From the NCBI RefSeq assembly GCF_002440635.1, contig NZ_DJUW01000033.1, positions 62,001 to 126,000 on the forward strand: a stretch of DNA of 64,000 bases, in the 5' to 3' direction. The DNA is from Novosphingobium sp. UBA6272 (GTDB taxonomy: Bacteria > Pseudomonadota > Alphaproteobacteria > Sphingomonadales > Sphingomonadaceae). A program made the translations under genes and the position numbers. The notes under the pieces are model-generated. The model saw only the letters and a program-made list of their open reading frames with translations, was not told the DNA's origin and did not search any database. The first letter of the stretch is position 1, and each line of letters begins with the position of its first letter. This document shows positions 26,646 through 36,353 of the stretch, in pieces.

Positions 26646-27926
26646 TCAGCGCCGGATCGAGAGCGCGTTGGCGCCGACGGTCACTCTATAGCCCCTCGCC
26701 CGGAGCGCATCGGCCAGCGTGCCGATATCGCCCTCGTAAGTCACTCGCATGACCGAGGTCCCGCCCATTGCGAGACTGGTGGTCGAGGCGCCCTTGACCC
26801 CCGGCGAGCCGCGTACCGCGCCCAGCGCGGCATCGACCGCACCGGCATCGGGCGAGGCGAACTGGACGGTGAAGGTGCGGGTTTCGACCGGGGCCGCCAC
26901 GGTCGGCGTCGCAGTTGGCGCCGCGCTTGCGGCTGCTGTCGGCGCGGCACTCGGTGCGGCCTCGGGTGCCTGCCCGGCGGCAATCAGCGCGGCCAGGCCC
27001 GGATCGAGCCCGGTGCGCACGTTGAGTGTGGTATCAGGCTTGAGCCGTCCCTCGGCCAGCGCGCGGGCGTATATCGCATCGATCCGCACCACTGCCTCGC
27101 CCAGCATCTTGGCCACGCCCGCCTCGTCATTGGCGGTGAGAGTAAAGCTCTCGAGGAAGGTGTTGTCGGGCCCGTAACGCGCGGTGAACACCCCGCGCAC
27201 AGGCCCGCCGGGCCACTGCCGCTCCAGCCGCGCTTCGGGCATGATCACGTCGGCAGCGCCGAACTGGTCGAGAATGTTGCGCCACCAGGCGCGGCTGCGC
27301 CGTCCCGGCTGCCCGGCGGTGATCAGCAGCGAATCGCCCGCCCCGCCCGATGGTCGGACATAGTCGATCGGGCTGGTCCCGGCGCGATACTCGGCCCAGG
27401 CGCGCTGCCAGGCGCCCTTGATCTCGTAAACCTGCGCGGTCCCGCCCGAATAAAGCACCGGGATCACCAGCAGCGGGGCCGAATGGGCCCGTCCGCCAAC
27501 CTTGCCGCCAATGTATTGCCCGGCCCGGGCCCGGTCGAACACCACGCTCAACGTCGCGACATAGCGGCGCGGGCCAATCTGCTCACGCTCGATCACCACG
27601 GCGCCGACCATCGACTGGATCTGGCCATCGGCCATCGCCGGGCCGCCGGCCTTGGCCCAGGCCTTGCGCGCGGCTTCCTGCCAGCCGTTGAGCCGGGCAT
27701 CCTCGGCATTGTCGCCGGTGGTGTTGACCTCGATCCCGGTGATCTCGATGTCGGATGTGCTGGCCACCGGGATGATCCCGCGATCGCCTTCGATCTGCGC
27801 AATCAGTCGGTCCGGGCCGACCAGCAGCAGCGCTGCCGCCAGCGCAATACCAAGCCCGCCCAGCAGCGTAGCGGCGGGGCCGGGGCGCCTGAAGCGCGGC
27901 GAGGAAAGGAAGGTTGCGACAGCCAT
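26646..27926 (-). CDS. Conserved membrane-anchored/exported protein (DUF2066-like)
   Basis: A 426-residue protein with an N-terminal membrane or signal segment (about 17-40), a large periplasmic domain, an Ala/Pro/Thr-rich linker (about 310-345) and a small C-terminal beta-alpha-beta domain ([16 protein letters not shown] start) resembling heavy-metal-associated folds but without CxxC. The middle part resembles DUF2066 proteins. It lies directly upstream of hda with 1 base between them and is divergent from purM. The function is unknown. Confidence 0.75.
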   Translation of the reverse strand: MAVATFLSSPRFRRPGPAATLLGGLGIALAAALLLVGPDRLIAQIEGDRGIIPVASTSDIEITGIEVNTTGDNAEDARLNGWQEAARKAWAKAGGPAMADGQIQSMVGAVVIEREQIGPRRYVATLSVVFDRARAGQYIGGKVGGRAHSAPLLVIPVLYSGGTAQVYEIKGAWQRAWAEYRAGTSPIDYVRPSGGAGDSLLITAGQPGRRSRAWWRNILDQFGAADVIMPEARLERQWPGGPVRGVFTARYGPDNTFLESFTLTANDEAGVAKMLGEAVVRIDAIYARALAEGRLKPDTTLNVRTGLDPGLAALIAAGQAPEAAPSAAPTAAASAAPTATPTVAAPVETRTFTVQFASPDAGAVDAALGAVRGSPGVKGASTTSLAMGGTSVMRVTYEGDIGTLADALRARGYRVTVGANALSIRR

Positions 27927-27998
27927 CGGGGAAAACCGAAGGCCTTTTGCCCAATCATCCGTGGAAATCCAAGCGGGAAAGCGCTAGGCGCGCCTGCA

Positions 27999-29090
27999 AT
28001 GTCTGAAAAGTCTTACAGCTATGAGCAGGCCGGCGTCTCGATCGCCGCCGGGAACGCGCTGGTCAAGGCGATCGGGCCGCTGGTCAAGGCGACCGCGCGG
28101 CCCGGCGCCGATGCCGAAATCGGCGGCTTCGGCGGGTTCTTCGATCCCCGCGCGGCCGGCTATACCGATCCGCTGCTGGTCGCCGCCAACGACGGCGTCG
28201 GCACCAAGGTCAAACTGGCGATCGACCATGACCGGCACGACACGATCGGCCAGGATCTGGTCGCGATGTGCGTCAACGATCTGATCGTCCAGGGCGCCGA
28301 GCCGCTGTTCTTCCTCGATTACTTCGCCACCGGCAAGCTGGAGACCGGGGTTGCCGAACGGGTTGTCGCCAGCATCGCCGAAGGCTGCAAGCTGGCCGGC
28401 TGCGCGCTGATCGGCGGAGAAACCGCCGAAATGCCGGGGATGTACGCGGCCGGCGACTATGACCTGGCCGGTTTCTGCGTCGGCGCGGTCGAGCGCGGCG
28501 AGCAGCTGACCGGGGACAAGGTCGCCAGCGGCGACGTGCTGCTGGGCCTGACCAGCTCGGGGGTCCATTCGAACGGCTATTCGCTGGTCCGGCGACTGGC
28601 GGCGGACAAGGGTTGGAAGCTCGACCGCCCGGCCCTGTTCGATGCGGACCGGCTGCTGATCGACCATCTGATCGAACCGACCCGGATCTATGTGAAGAGC
28701 CTGCTGCCGGTGATCCGTTCCGGACGGATCCACGCGCTGGCCCACATTACCGGCGGCGGCCTGCTGGAAAACGTCCCGCGCGTCCTGCCCGAAGGCCTGC
28801 ACGCCCGGATCGATGCCGGTGCCTGGGAGCAGCCGCGGCTGATGGCTTTCCTGCAGGCGCAGGGCAACATCGAACCGGCCGAAATGGCGCGGACCTTCAA
28901 CTGCGGGATCGGCGTGGTCCTGGCGGTCAGCGCCGCTGACGCGGCAAGCGTTCAGACCGATCTGGAATCCGCGGGTGAGACAGTCCACGTGATCGGCGCG
29001 ATCGAGCCCGGCCCGCGCGGCTGCACTGTTCAAGGCGGCGCAGAAGTGTGGTCGTCGCGCGATGCCTGGGAAGCCGTTCACCTTGGATAA
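27999..29090 (+). CDS. purM: Phosphoribosylformylglycinamidine cyclo-ligase
   Basis: PurM closes the imidazole ring, turning FGAM into AIR with ATP. The 363-residue protein has [15 protein letters not shown] at the start, then [47 protein letters not shown] and [13 protein letters not shown], all family signatures. I start at ATG 27999; the frame is open far upstream, but that part lies antisense to the neighbours. Only a repeat element separates it from purN, and the two are likely co-transcribed. Confidence 0.97.
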   Translation: MSEKSYSYEQAGVSIAAGNALVKAIGPLVKATARPGADAEIGGFGGFFDPRAAGYTDPLLVAANDGVGTKVKLAIDHDRHDTIGQDLVAMCVNDLIVQGAEPLFFLDYFATGKLETGVAERVVASIAEGCKLAGCALIGGETAEMPGMYAAGDYDLAGFCVGAVERGEQLTGDKVASGDVLLGLTSSGVHSNGYSLVRRLAADKGWKLDRPALFDADRLLIDHLIEPTRIYVKSLLPVIRSGRIHALAHITGGGLLENVPRVLPEGLHARIDAGAWEQPRLMAFLQAQGNIEPAEMARTFNCGIGVVLAVSAADAASVQTDLESAGETVHVIGAIEPGPRGCTVQGGAEVWSSRDAWEAVHLG

Positions 29091-29092
29091 GG

Positions 29093-29245
29093 TCCTCTCC
29101 ATTTTCGCCGCAGGCGCAAATGGGGAGGTGGCATTCGCGCAGCGAATGACGGAGGGGTATCGACCCTTGCGCCATTCCCCCTCCGTCTGCCGCATGTCGC
29201 GGCAGCCACCTCCCCATTTGTGGCATTCGCCAAAAATGGAGAGGA
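29093..29245. repeat. Composite hairpin repeat element, copy 2, between purM and purN
   Basis: Ends are perfect 13-base inverted repeats (TCCTCTCCATTTT at 29093-29105, AAAATGGAGAGGA at 29233-29245). The internal layout matches copy 1 at 21453-21602, and the right part (CCACCTCCCCATTTGTGGC, then ATTCGCCAAAAATGG) is nearly identical. It begins 2 bases after the purM stop and its right end GAGAGGAG supplies the purN ribosome-binding site. Confidence 0.85.
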
Positions 29246-29249
29246 GCTG

Positions 29250-30206
29250 ATGGCTTCGCAGCGCACTCCGGTCGCCGTGCTCATTTCGGGCAGCGGCACC
29301 AATATGGCCGCGCTGCTCTATGCCTCGCGGCAGGCCGATTGCCCCTATGAGATTGTGCTGGTCGTCTCGAACAACCCCGAAGCCGGCGGGCTGAAGCTGG
29401 CCGAGGCCGAAGGCGTGCCCACCTTCGTCCTGCCCCACAAAGGCATGGACCGCGCGGCGCACGACTTGGCAATCGACGCCGCGATCCGGGCCAGCGGCGC
29501 GCAGTATGTCGCGCTGGCCGGCTATATGCGAATCCTGACGCCGGAGTTCGTCAGCGGCTGGGAAGGCCGGATGGTCAACATTCACCCCAGCCTGCTGCCC
29601 AAATACAAGGGTCTCCACACCCACGACCGTGCGCTGGAGGCAGGGGACAGCCATGGCGGCTGCACCGTCCACCTGGTTACCGCCGAGCTGGACGACGGGC
29701 CGGTGCTGGGCCAGACCCCGGTGGCAGTGCTACCCGGCGACACGGCCGACAGCCTGGCCGCGCGGGTGCTGATTGCCGAGCACCAGCTCTATTCGCGCTG
29801 CCTCGCCGCGCTGGTCAGCCAGGCGACCTCGCCCGAATGGCTGACCGGGCAGGTGCGCGAACGGGCCATGGCCCTGCCCGAAGCCGAAGAGAGCCTGTCC
29901 CACGGCATGCCCTGCTTCGGGATCATCAAGGGCAAGAAATTCGCCTGGGTCTCCAACGATCACCACGGCGACGGCAAGACCGCACTGCTGGTCAAGATCA
30001 GCGGGCCGGAAGAACAGGCCCAGCTGATCGAGAACGACCCCGATCGCTATTACCGTCCGGCCTATTTCGGCGACGGCTGGATCGGCATCCGGCTCGATCT
30101 GGGCGATACGGACTGGGATGCGGTGGCGGAATGGCTGGCCCGGTCCTGGCGGAGTGTTGCGCCGAAGAAGCTGACGGCGCTGATGGACGCCGCGGACGGG
30201 TTTTAG
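29250..30206 (+). CDS. purN: Phosphoribosylglycinamide formyltransferase fused to an MmcQ/YjbR-like domain
   Basis: PurN transfers a formyl group from 10-formyl-THF to GAR. Residues about 6-195 are PurN: VLISGSGTNMAALL, the catalytic NIHPSLLP (N110, H112) and ELDDGPVLGQ (D149). Residues about 205-318 are an added domain (MALPEAEESLSHGMPCFGI, then KKFAWVS, LLVKISGPEEQ, RYYRPAYFGDGWIGIRL) that resembles MmcQ/YjbR proteins, a CyaY-like fold of unclear role. A usual PurN is about 190-220 residues. ATG 29250 follows GAGGAG contributed by the repeat element. Confidence 0.93.
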   Translation: MASQRTPVAVLISGSGTNMAALLYASRQADCPYEIVLVVSNNPEAGGLKLAEAEGVPTFVLPHKGMDRAAHDLAIDAAIRASGAQYVALAGYMRILTPEFVSGWEGRMVNIHPSLLPKYKGLHTHDRALEAGDSHGGCTVHLVTAELDDGPVLGQTPVAVLPGDTADSLAARVLIAEHQLYSRCLAALVSQATSPEWLTGQVRERAMALPEAEESLSHGMPCFGIIKGKKFAWVSNDHHGDGKTALLVKISGPEEQAQLIENDPDRYYRPAYFGDGWIGIRLDLGDTDWDAVAEWLARSWRSVAPKKLTALMDAADGF

Positions 30207-30298
30207 GGCGCCTAGTCAGACGCGGAGCAAGCGAGACGTCGGCCAATGGCTCGCCAAGTTGGTCAATCGAATGTCTTATGTGTTGGGGAAAGCGGACG

Positions 30299-30649
30299 CT
30301 AAGGACGCACCGGAAACGAGCGGGTTGCGCTGCGATTTTTCGGATCAAAGCAGTAGATGCTGCCGCCATCAGTCCAGCCCATTTTTGAATTGAGCTGCAC
30401 GCAGACTTCGTTCGGGAAGCGGATCACCCGAGGATAGAGCGGTTTCATCAGGTGGCGCACGCCTTCGTCATTCGTCGCGCCCTCTCGCAGGTAGGCAAGT
30501 CGAACGAAGGGTTCATCTTCGTCCCGAATGCGCGTCTTCCAACGTTCTTCGACAAGCTCCATTGCAAGGAACCCAGCGAGGCCGACGAGGGTAAGAAAGG
30601 CCACTAGGACAATTGCGCGACGAGCGTACATCCAGATATTCTGGGCCAT
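30299..30649 (-). CDS. Small single-span membrane protein, hypothetical
   Basis: A 116-residue protein with one membrane helix near the N-terminus (about 10-30, AIVLVAFLTLVGLAGFLAM) and a soluble C-terminal part with two cysteines (NEVCVQL, SIYCFDP). I start at ATG 30649, which has GGAAG upstream. No family is recognised. The gene is followed by purN's 3' end on the other strand. Confidence 0.6.
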   Translation of the reverse strand: MAQNIWMYARRAIVLVAFLTLVGLAGFLAMELVEERWKTRIRDEDEPFVRLAYLREGATNDEGVRHLMKPLYPRVIRFPNEVCVQLNSKMGWTDGGSIYCFDPKNRSATRSFPVRP

Positions 30650-30727
30650 ACTTCCGGAGTCCGCAATGGCGCCGTGTCTGGAACGACCGCTCCCAAGCAT
30701 GACAGTCCCATAGCGGGCAGCCGGCCG

Positions 30728-30976
30728 CTATCCAATCTCGCTCCCGTCCACCATCGGCCTGCTCTCACGCGTGCCCTTGTAGCGAGCGTCGGGCTCGGTT
30801 GGGCCGGGGCTGATCACGACGTAATCGGCATGCACTTCCAGCAGGGTCCCGACAAACGGCCAGTCCTCCATCGTGTTGACCCGATAGCTGACCGTGTCGC
30901 CGACCTTGAAGGTGGCCGGATCGAAATTGAACTCAAACGGGCAATCCTCGCCCTCGGTTGCACCCATCCCGCGCAT
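30728..30976 (-). CDS. Small acidic hypothetical protein
   Basis: An 82-residue protein with no membrane segment. FKVGDTVSYRVNTMEDWPFVGTL and VHADYVVISPGP suggest a small beta-barrel like SH3 or KOW folds. AAAGGAGA lies ahead of the ATG. No family is recognised; real coding is likely from the ribosome-binding site and codon use. Confidence 0.6.
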   Translation of the reverse strand: MRGMGATEGEDCPFEFNFDPATFKVGDTVSYRVNTMEDWPFVGTLLEVHADYVVISPGPTEPDARYKGTRESRPMVDGSEIG

Positions 30977-31005
30977 CGCCGGTCTCCTTTGCGCGGCAGG
31001 CTAAC

Positions 31006-31044
31006 CGATCCTCCCCGCTTTGCGAAGCCAAATGGGGAGGATCG
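31006..31044. repeat. Single-hairpin remnant of the composite repeat
   Basis: CGATCCTCCCC (31006-31016) pairs perfectly with GGGGAGGATCG (31034-31044). The loop TTTGCGAAGCCAAAT is shared with the left hairpin of copy 1. It lies just beyond the stop of the DUF465 gene. Confidence 0.75.
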
Positions 31045-31050
31045 ATTTGA

Positions 31051-31302
31051 TCAGGCTTCGGCCTTGGCCTTGGCAACAATCCCGGAAATCTCGTCGATCA
31101 GGCCCAGCCGCTTTTTCTTGAGCGTTTCGGCATATTCGTCCGAGGGGGTTTCAACCCCGGCCTCGATCCGGTGAATCTCGCCATTCACTTCGTGATAGCG
31201 GTCGGCCAGTGTGACGAAGTGGGAGTTGTGCAGCTTCAGTTCGTGCAGCAGCGCGTGGTCATTCGGAAACTCGTCGGCGAGTTCATGGGGGGTATGCGAC
31301 AT
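31051..31302 (-). CDS. YdcH family protein (DUF465)
   Basis: An 83-residue, helical, charged protein of the DUF465/YdcH family. HALLHELKLHNSHFVTLADRYHEVN followed by an acidic stretch and LKKKRLGLIDEI are typical. No role is established. I start at ATG 31302, which has GGGAGA upstream. Confidence 0.85.
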   Translation of the reverse strand: MSHTPHELADEFPNDHALLHELKLHNSHFVTLADRYHEVNGEIHRIEAGVETPSDEYAETLKKKRLGLIDEISGIVAKAKAEA

Positions 31303-31393
31303 GCCGTCTCCCTTGTCTGGCGTTGATGCCAACAGGAATCGGCCAAGGTCGCGCGGGGTGCCTTGCGCTGTGTCAATTCACCGAGTCAAAACA

Positions 31394-31424
31394 CAAAAAA
31401 GGCCGCCGGATTGCTCCGGCGGCC
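31394..31424 (-). terminator. Rho-independent terminator of ndk
   Basis: GGCCGCCGGA, loop, TCCGGCGGCC is a perfect 10-base stem followed on the minus strand by six T. It lies about 20 bases after the ndk stop. Confidence 0.9.
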
Positions 31425-31446
31425 CTTTTGTTTGCCGTCTTGGCGA

Positions 31447-31869
31447 TCAGCCGACGATCTCTTCCGGCTTGAAGAAGAAAGCGATTTCGATCGCCGCATT
31501 CTCTTCGCTGTCGCTGCCGTGGACGGTGTTTTCACCGATCGACAATGCAAATGCCTTGCGGATGGTGCCTTCGGCGGCATCGGCCGGGTTGGTGGCGCCC
31601 ATCACGTCGCGGTTGCGGGTGACGGCGTCTTCGCCTTCCAGCACCTGCACCACAACCGGCTCGCTCATCATGAAATCGCACAGTTCGCCGAAGAAGGGGC
31701 GTTCCTTGTGCACGCCGTAAAAGCCTTCGGCCTGTTCGCGGGTCATGTGGATGCGCTTTGAAGCGACGACGCGCAGGCCGGCTTCTTCCAGCATCTTGGT
31801 GACCGCGCCGGTCAGGTTGCGGCGGGTGGCGTCGGGCTTGATGATCGAAAAGGTGCGGGTAACCGCCAT
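31447..31869 (-). CDS. ndk: Nucleoside-diphosphate kinase
   Basis: Ndk transfers the gamma phosphate between nucleoside tri- and diphosphates. The 140-residue protein has standard length and shows [12 protein letters not shown], the active-site loop [10 protein letters not shown] and [13 protein letters not shown]; the phosphohistidine lies in TVHGSDS. I start at ATG 31869 with AAGGA upstream; longer in-frame extensions run into holC. A strong terminator follows. Confidence 0.96.
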   Translation of the reverse strand: MAVTRTFSIIKPDATRRNLTGAVTKMLEEAGLRVVASKRIHMTREQAEGFYGVHKERPFFGELCDFMMSEPVVVQVLEGEDAVTRNRDVMGATNPADAAEGTIRKAFALSIGENTVHGSDSEENAAIEIAFFFKPEEIVG

Positions 31870-31954
31870 GACGATGTTCCTTGCGAGGTTTATGGTTTGG
31901 GAGATTGGCCGCGCCCCTAGCGGGGAAAATGCTGCGCTGCAAGATGCGGATACG

Positions 31955-32389
31955 TCAGCCGGCCTTGGTCCAGCGGCCGCCTTCCTGCCGCCAGTAGTTG
32001 CGCTCCATCCCCTCGCGCTCGCCCAGCGCGCGCCAGGTCGCGCGGGCATCGTCGATGGTCGAGCCGTCGAACAGCAGGAACACCCGCTCGAACGCTTCGG
32101 CCCCGTCGCGCCATTGCCCGTCGGCCAGGGCGAGATAGGTCGCGCCATTGGCCGGAGCGAGGTTGTCAGCCAGCAGGATCGGCTGGCGCGCATCGTGCGG
32201 CCCGCCCGCCGGGGCATGGGCGAGGAACTGTTCCTTCACCCCCCACAACGCGTCGCTGATCCGGGCAAGCTGCGCATCATCGCCGGAAACCACCAGCACC
32301 TTGGCCCCGGCCTCGCGCATTTTCGCCGCGAGCGGCGGCAGCGCGCCTTCGACCGGGGTCTGGCTGAGCTGGTAGAAGTCGACCCGCAT
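31955..32389 (-). CDS. holC: DNA polymerase III chi subunit
   Basis: HolC connects the polymerase III clamp loader with single-strand binding protein. The 144-residue protein has [23 protein letters not shown], then [22 protein letters not shown] and a C-terminal RNYWRQEGG. Its ATG overlaps the pepA stop by one base, an arrangement often seen for pepA-holC. Confidence 0.92.
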   Translation of the reverse strand: MRVDFYQLSQTPVEGALPPLAAKMREAGAKVLVVSGDDAQLARISDALWGVKEQFLAHAPAGGPHDARQPILLADNLAPANGATYLALADGQWRDGAEAFERVFLLFDGSTIDDARATWRALGEREGMERNYWRQEGGRWTKAG

Positions 32390-33852
32390 TACCCCTCAAG
32401 ATTGTCCCGCACGAATTGGTCGAGCACGCGCACGCCAAAGCCGGTCGCGCCCTTGTCCCAGGTCTGGCCGGGCTTGCTGGCCCAGACCATTCCGGCGATG
32501 TCGAGGTGCGCCCAGGGGGTGCCCTTGTCGACATAGCGCTGGATGAACTGCGCAGCGGTGATCGAGCCACCTTCGCGCGGGCCGACGTTCTTCATGTCGG
32601 CAATCGGGCTGTCGATCAGCTTGTCATAGGTCGGGCCCATCGGCATCCGCCACAGCTTGTCCCCCGAAGCGCGTCCGGCAGCCAGCAGCTTGTCGGCAAG
32701 GCCATCGTCATTGGCGAAGATCCCGCCGTGTTCATGGCCAAGGCTGATGATCATCGCCCCGGTCAGGGTGGCCAGATCGATCACCGCAGTCGGGTTGAAT
32801 TCCTTCTGGGTCCAGGTGATCGCATCGCACAGCACCAGCCGCCCTTCGGCGTCGGTATTGATCACTTCGACCGTCTGGCCCGACATGGTGGTGACCACAT
32901 CGCCCGGGCGCTGGGCATTGCCATCGGGCATGTTCTCGACCAGGCCGCAGACCCCGACGACATTGGCCTTGGCCTTGCGCTTGGCCAGCGCAAGCATCGC
33001 GCCGGTAACCGCCCCGGCTCCGCCCATGTCCCACTTCATATCTTCCATGCCGGCCGGCGGTTTCAGGCTGATTCCGCCAGTATCGAAGGTGACCCCCTTG
33101 CCGACGAAGGCCACCGGACGCTCACCCGCAGCGCCGCCGTTCCATTCCATGATCAGCAGCCGCGGCTTGCGGACCGAGCCCTGCGCCACGCCCAGCAATG
33201 CGCCCATGCCGAGCGCCGCCATTTCAGCTTCGTCGAGGGTGCGGACGGTGATCCCGGTCCCGGCCATCCGGGCCCGGGCGCGTTCGACGAAGCTTTCGGG
33301 GTAGATCACGTTGGCCGGTTCGGTGACCAGTTCGCGGGTGAACTCGATCCCGTCTGCCAGCGCCGCTTCGACGGCCCAGGCTGCTTCGCTGCCTTCGGGC
33401 GCGCCGGCAACCTTGATCGCCTTCAGGCTGGCCTTCTGTTCCTCAGGCAGCCTGGTGCGGTAATTGTCATAGCGCCAGCCGCGCAGCCGGGCACCGAGCA
33501 GGACCGAAACGACATCCCCGGCCGAGAGCCTGGTCCCGGTGAAATCGATCGTCAGCGCGCTTTCCCCCGATGCCAGATACTTGGCGGTAATCGCGGCCCC
33601 AGCGCGTTCCAGCGCGGCGCTGCGATCCTTGCCGCCCGGCTCGCCCGCGCCGGCCAGCGCCACGCGCACCACGGCGCCGTCGCGGCTGACAAAGGCTTCG
33701 TGCAACTGCCCGGTCTTGCCCACGAAACGGCTGGCCCGCGCGCCTTCGGCGACAATCGCTTCAAGACTGGTGGGAATGGCTTCCTGATCGATAACATAGG
33801 CGATCGGGCTGGTCGTCGGCACAACGGGACCGGACAGGAATTCGATTTGCAT
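32389..33852 (-). CDS. pepA: Leucyl aminopeptidase (M17)
   Basis: A cytosolic two-metal aminopeptidase of 487 residues. The signatures are VGKGVTFDTGGISLKP with the catalytic Lys, the metal ligands in NTDAEGRLVLCDA, and KWDMGGAGAV. I start at ATG 33852 with GGGAG upstream, the usual M17 position; the frame is open further upstream without a signal. holC follows by overlap, and lptD is divergent 97 bases away. Confidence 0.95.
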   Translation of the reverse strand: MQIEFLSGPVVPTTSPIAYVIDQEAIPTSLEAIVAEGARASRFVGKTGQLHEAFVSRDGAVVRVALAGAGEPGGKDRSAALERAGAAITAKYLASGESALTIDFTGTRLSAGDVVSVLLGARLRGWRYDNYRTRLPEEQKASLKAIKVAGAPEGSEAAWAVEAALADGIEFTRELVTEPANVIYPESFVERARARMAGTGITVRTLDEAEMAALGMGALLGVAQGSVRKPRLLIMEWNGGAAGERPVAFVGKGVTFDTGGISLKPPAGMEDMKWDMGGAGAVTGAMLALAKRKAKANVVGVCGLVENMPDGNAQRPGDVVTTMSGQTVEVINTDAEGRLVLCDAITWTQKEFNPTAVIDLATLTGAMIISLGHEHGGIFANDDGLADKLLAAGRASGDKLWRMPMGPTYDKLIDSPIADMKNVGPREGGSITAAQFIQRYVDKGTPWAHLDIAGMVWASKPGQTWDKGATGFGVRVLDQFVRDNLEG

Positions 33853-33949
33853 GGTGGCTCCCACTGGAAATGCTGCCCCAGCGACAAAGCGTTGCCGCAT
33901 GCTGATGGCGTGGATTGCAGTTAGGCGCGGGCGGTGCGATAGGCAAGCC

Positions 33950-36229
33950 ATGCTCCTGCCCGAGCGGCGTGATTTGCCGCAACATGATCTGTGCCCGAAA
34001 CGCATCCGGACCGGTGTTGCCGCGCTGGCGCTCGCCGCGCTCGGCTGTCCGCTGGCGGCGCATGGGCAAGAGGCGGTGAGCGAGCCGGCGGCAGCAGAGG
34101 TTGCACCGCCGCCGGCCGCGGCGGACGACCAGATCCAGTTCGAGGCCGATGGCGCAAGCTATGACGACAATTCCGATGTGGCGACCGTGTTCGGCAACGT
34201 GGTGCTGCGCCGGGGTGACCAGTCGGTCCGCGCCGATCGCCTCGTCTGGGACCGCAAGACCGGCAAGATCCGCGCCGAAGGCAACATCCGCTTCGTCGAT
34301 GCCGACGGCAACCAGCTGTTCACCGACAGTCTCGAGCTGACCGAGGAACTTCAGGCCGGGGCGATGGAAAACATGCTGCTGGCGCTGCGCGAAGGCGGGC
34401 GGCTGGCGGCGGTAAAGGGCGAGCGGCTCGATGATGGCAGGGTGCTGCTGCATAATGCCGCCTACACCGCCTGCGCGGTGGAGGACGACAAGGGCTGCCC
34501 GCGCAATCCCAGTTGGCGGATCACCGCCAAGCGGGTGATCTATGATCCGGCGCTCAAGCTGGTGAAATTCGAAGGCGCCCGTCCCGAAGTGTTCGGGCTG
34601 CGCCTGCCGCCACTGCCGGGGATCAAGATCGCCACCGATGGCAGGCCGATTTCGGGCTTTCTCATTCCGGACCTGAAGTTCTCCGCCTCGAACGGGGTGC
34701 AGATCTCCGATACCTGGTACCAGCGGCTGTCTGACAACCGCGATGTGGCGATCACCGGCTATCTGTTTACCGCCGCACCGCCGATGGTTTCGGCGCAATA
34801 CCGTCAGCTGACCAAGCACGGCGCCTTGCAGGCAACCGGATACGTTACGCGTTCCAGCCGCATCCCGGTCGGCGGCCCGGTCGCGGCGAGCCAGCCGGAC
34901 TTTCGCGGCTACCTGTTCACCAATGGCCGCTATCAGTTCGATCCGAACTGGAGCATGACCTTTTCGGGCCGCGTCGCTTCCGACCGCACCTTCCTGCGCC
35001 GCTATGACATCAGCCGCGATGACCGGCTACGTTCCACCATCCAGCTCGAACGGATCGATCCCGACAGCTACCTGGCGATTTCCGGCTGGGCCACGCAGAC
35101 GCTGCGGGTCAACGACGCACAGGGTCTGGTCCCGATCGCCCTGCCCGAGATCGACTATCGCCGCCGCCTGACCGATCCCTGGCTCGGCGGGCGGATCCAG
35201 TTGCAGGCCAACAGCCTGGCGATCACCCGCACTGCCGGGCAGGACAGTCAGCGCGCCTTTGCCAGCGCGCAATGGGACCTGCGCCGGATCACGCCGTGGG
35301 GTCAGGAAGTGACCGTCACCGCGCTGGCCCGCGGCGATGTCTATCATTCTGACGAGAATGCGCTGACCGCCACGGCTTCCTATCGCGGCAACCCCGGCTG
35401 GCAGACCCGCGGGCTGGCGGCAGCAGCAGTCGACCTGAAATGGCCGCTGGTCGGCGAGTTCCTCGGCGGAACCCAGGTCCTGACTCCGCGAATCCAGATC
35501 GTCGCCACCCCCAAGCTGCGCAATCTCGAAGTGCCGAACGAGGATGCGCGCGCGATCGATCTCGAGGATTCGAACCTCTTCGCGCTTAACCGCTTCCCCG
35601 GCTATGACCGGATCGAGGACGGGGTCCGCTTTACCTATGGGTTCGACTGGCAGTTCGAACGGCCGGGCCTGCGGATCAACACCACGATCGGGCAGAGCTA
35701 TCGGCTGTCGAACAATTCGACCCTGCTGCCCGATGGCACCGGCCTGTCCGAGCGGACTTCGGACGTGGTCGGGCGCACCGAAGTGCGGTTCAGCGATGTG
35801 GTCAAGGTCACGCACCGGTTCCGGCTCGACAAGGACAACCTGGCGATCCGCCGCAACGAATTCGACGCTGCTGTCGGAACGCAAGGCACTTACCTCGAGG
35901 TCGGCTACCTGCGGCTCAACCGCGATGTCGGCGCCGGGATAGAGGATCTCAAGGACCGCGAGGAACTGCGCATCGCCGGGCGGGTAAGCTTTGCCCGCAA
36001 CTGGTCTCTGTTCGGCTCGGGCGTGTTCGACCTGACCGGCCTGAACGACGATCCCAGCCTGGTCGGGGTTGACGGGTTCCAGCCGATCCGCACCCGCGTC
36101 GGCGTGGCCTATGAGGACGATTGCCTGGAAATCAACGTCACCTGGCGGCGCGACTATGTCGGGACCGGGGACGCCGAAAAGGGCAATACCTTCCAGATTC
36201 ACATTGCGGTGAAGAACCTCGGCTTTTAG
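33950..36229 (+). CDS. lptD: LPS-assembly outer-membrane protein LptD
   Basis: LptD forms the outer-membrane barrel that, with LptE, inserts lipopolysaccharide. The 759-residue protein starts at ATG 33950, with a Sec signal ending near AAHGQ, then an acidic spacer, an LptA-like beta-jellyroll (DDQIQFEADGASYDDNSDV, NVVLRRGDQSVRADRLVWDR, about 60-250) and a long barrel domain ending in HIAVKNLGF. The upstream ATG at 33851 would give a non-signal extension. It is followed by surA, pdxA and rsmA, the widespread lptD operon. Confidence 0.93.
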   Translation: MLLPERRDLPQHDLCPKRIRTGVAALALAALGCPLAAHGQEAVSEPAAAEVAPPPAAADDQIQFEADGASYDDNSDVATVFGNVVLRRGDQSVRADRLVWDRKTGKIRAEGNIRFVDADGNQLFTDSLELTEELQAGAMENMLLALREGGRLAAVKGERLDDGRVLLHNAAYTACAVEDDKGCPRNPSWRITAKRVIYDPALKLVKFEGARPEVFGLRLPPLPGIKIATDGRPISGFLIPDLKFSASNGVQISDTWYQRLSDNRDVAITGYLFTAAPPMVSAQYRQLTKHGALQATGYVTRSSRIPVGGPVAASQPDFRGYLFTNGRYQFDPNWSMTFSGRVASDRTFLRRYDISRDDRLRSTIQLERIDPDSYLAISGWATQTLRVNDAQGLVPIALPEIDYRRRLTDPWLGGRIQLQANSLAITRTAGQDSQRAFASAQWDLRRITPWGQEVTVTALARGDVYHSDENALTATASYRGNPGWQTRGLAAAAVDLKWPLVGEFLGGTQVLTPRIQIVATPKLRNLEVPNEDARAIDLEDSNLFALNRFPGYDRIEDGVRFTYGFDWQFERPGLRINTTIGQSYRLSNNSTLLPDGTGLSERTSDVVGRTEVRFSDVVKVTHRFRLDKDNLAIRRNEFDAAVGTQGTYLEVGYLRLNRDVGAGIEDLKDREELRIAGRVSFARNWSLFGSGVFDLTGLNDDPSLVGVDGFQPIRTRVGVAYEDDCLEINVTWRRDYVGTGDAEKGNTFQIHIAVKNLGF

Positions 36230-36353
36230 CCTTGGCTAAGTCGGTGCAATCGCGCTATCCGCGCTTGCGTCAGCCAAGGTTAAGCCAGCGTTCGGCATTG
36301 GCCCCGGCAAGTCTGGCGCGGCTTTCGCCCGTCTCTATTGGGAATTTTACACG

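Noticed and set aside
26271..27998. Long upstream extension of the purM frame
   Set aside because: It lies antisense to hda and the exported-protein gene; PurM homology begins at ATG 27999.
27984..29672. 562-codon minus-strand frame opposite purM-purN
   Set aside because: Antisense shadow crossing the repeat element; no domain recognised.
32416..33924. 502-codon plus-strand frame opposite pepA
   Set aside because: Antisense shadow of a confident pepA.
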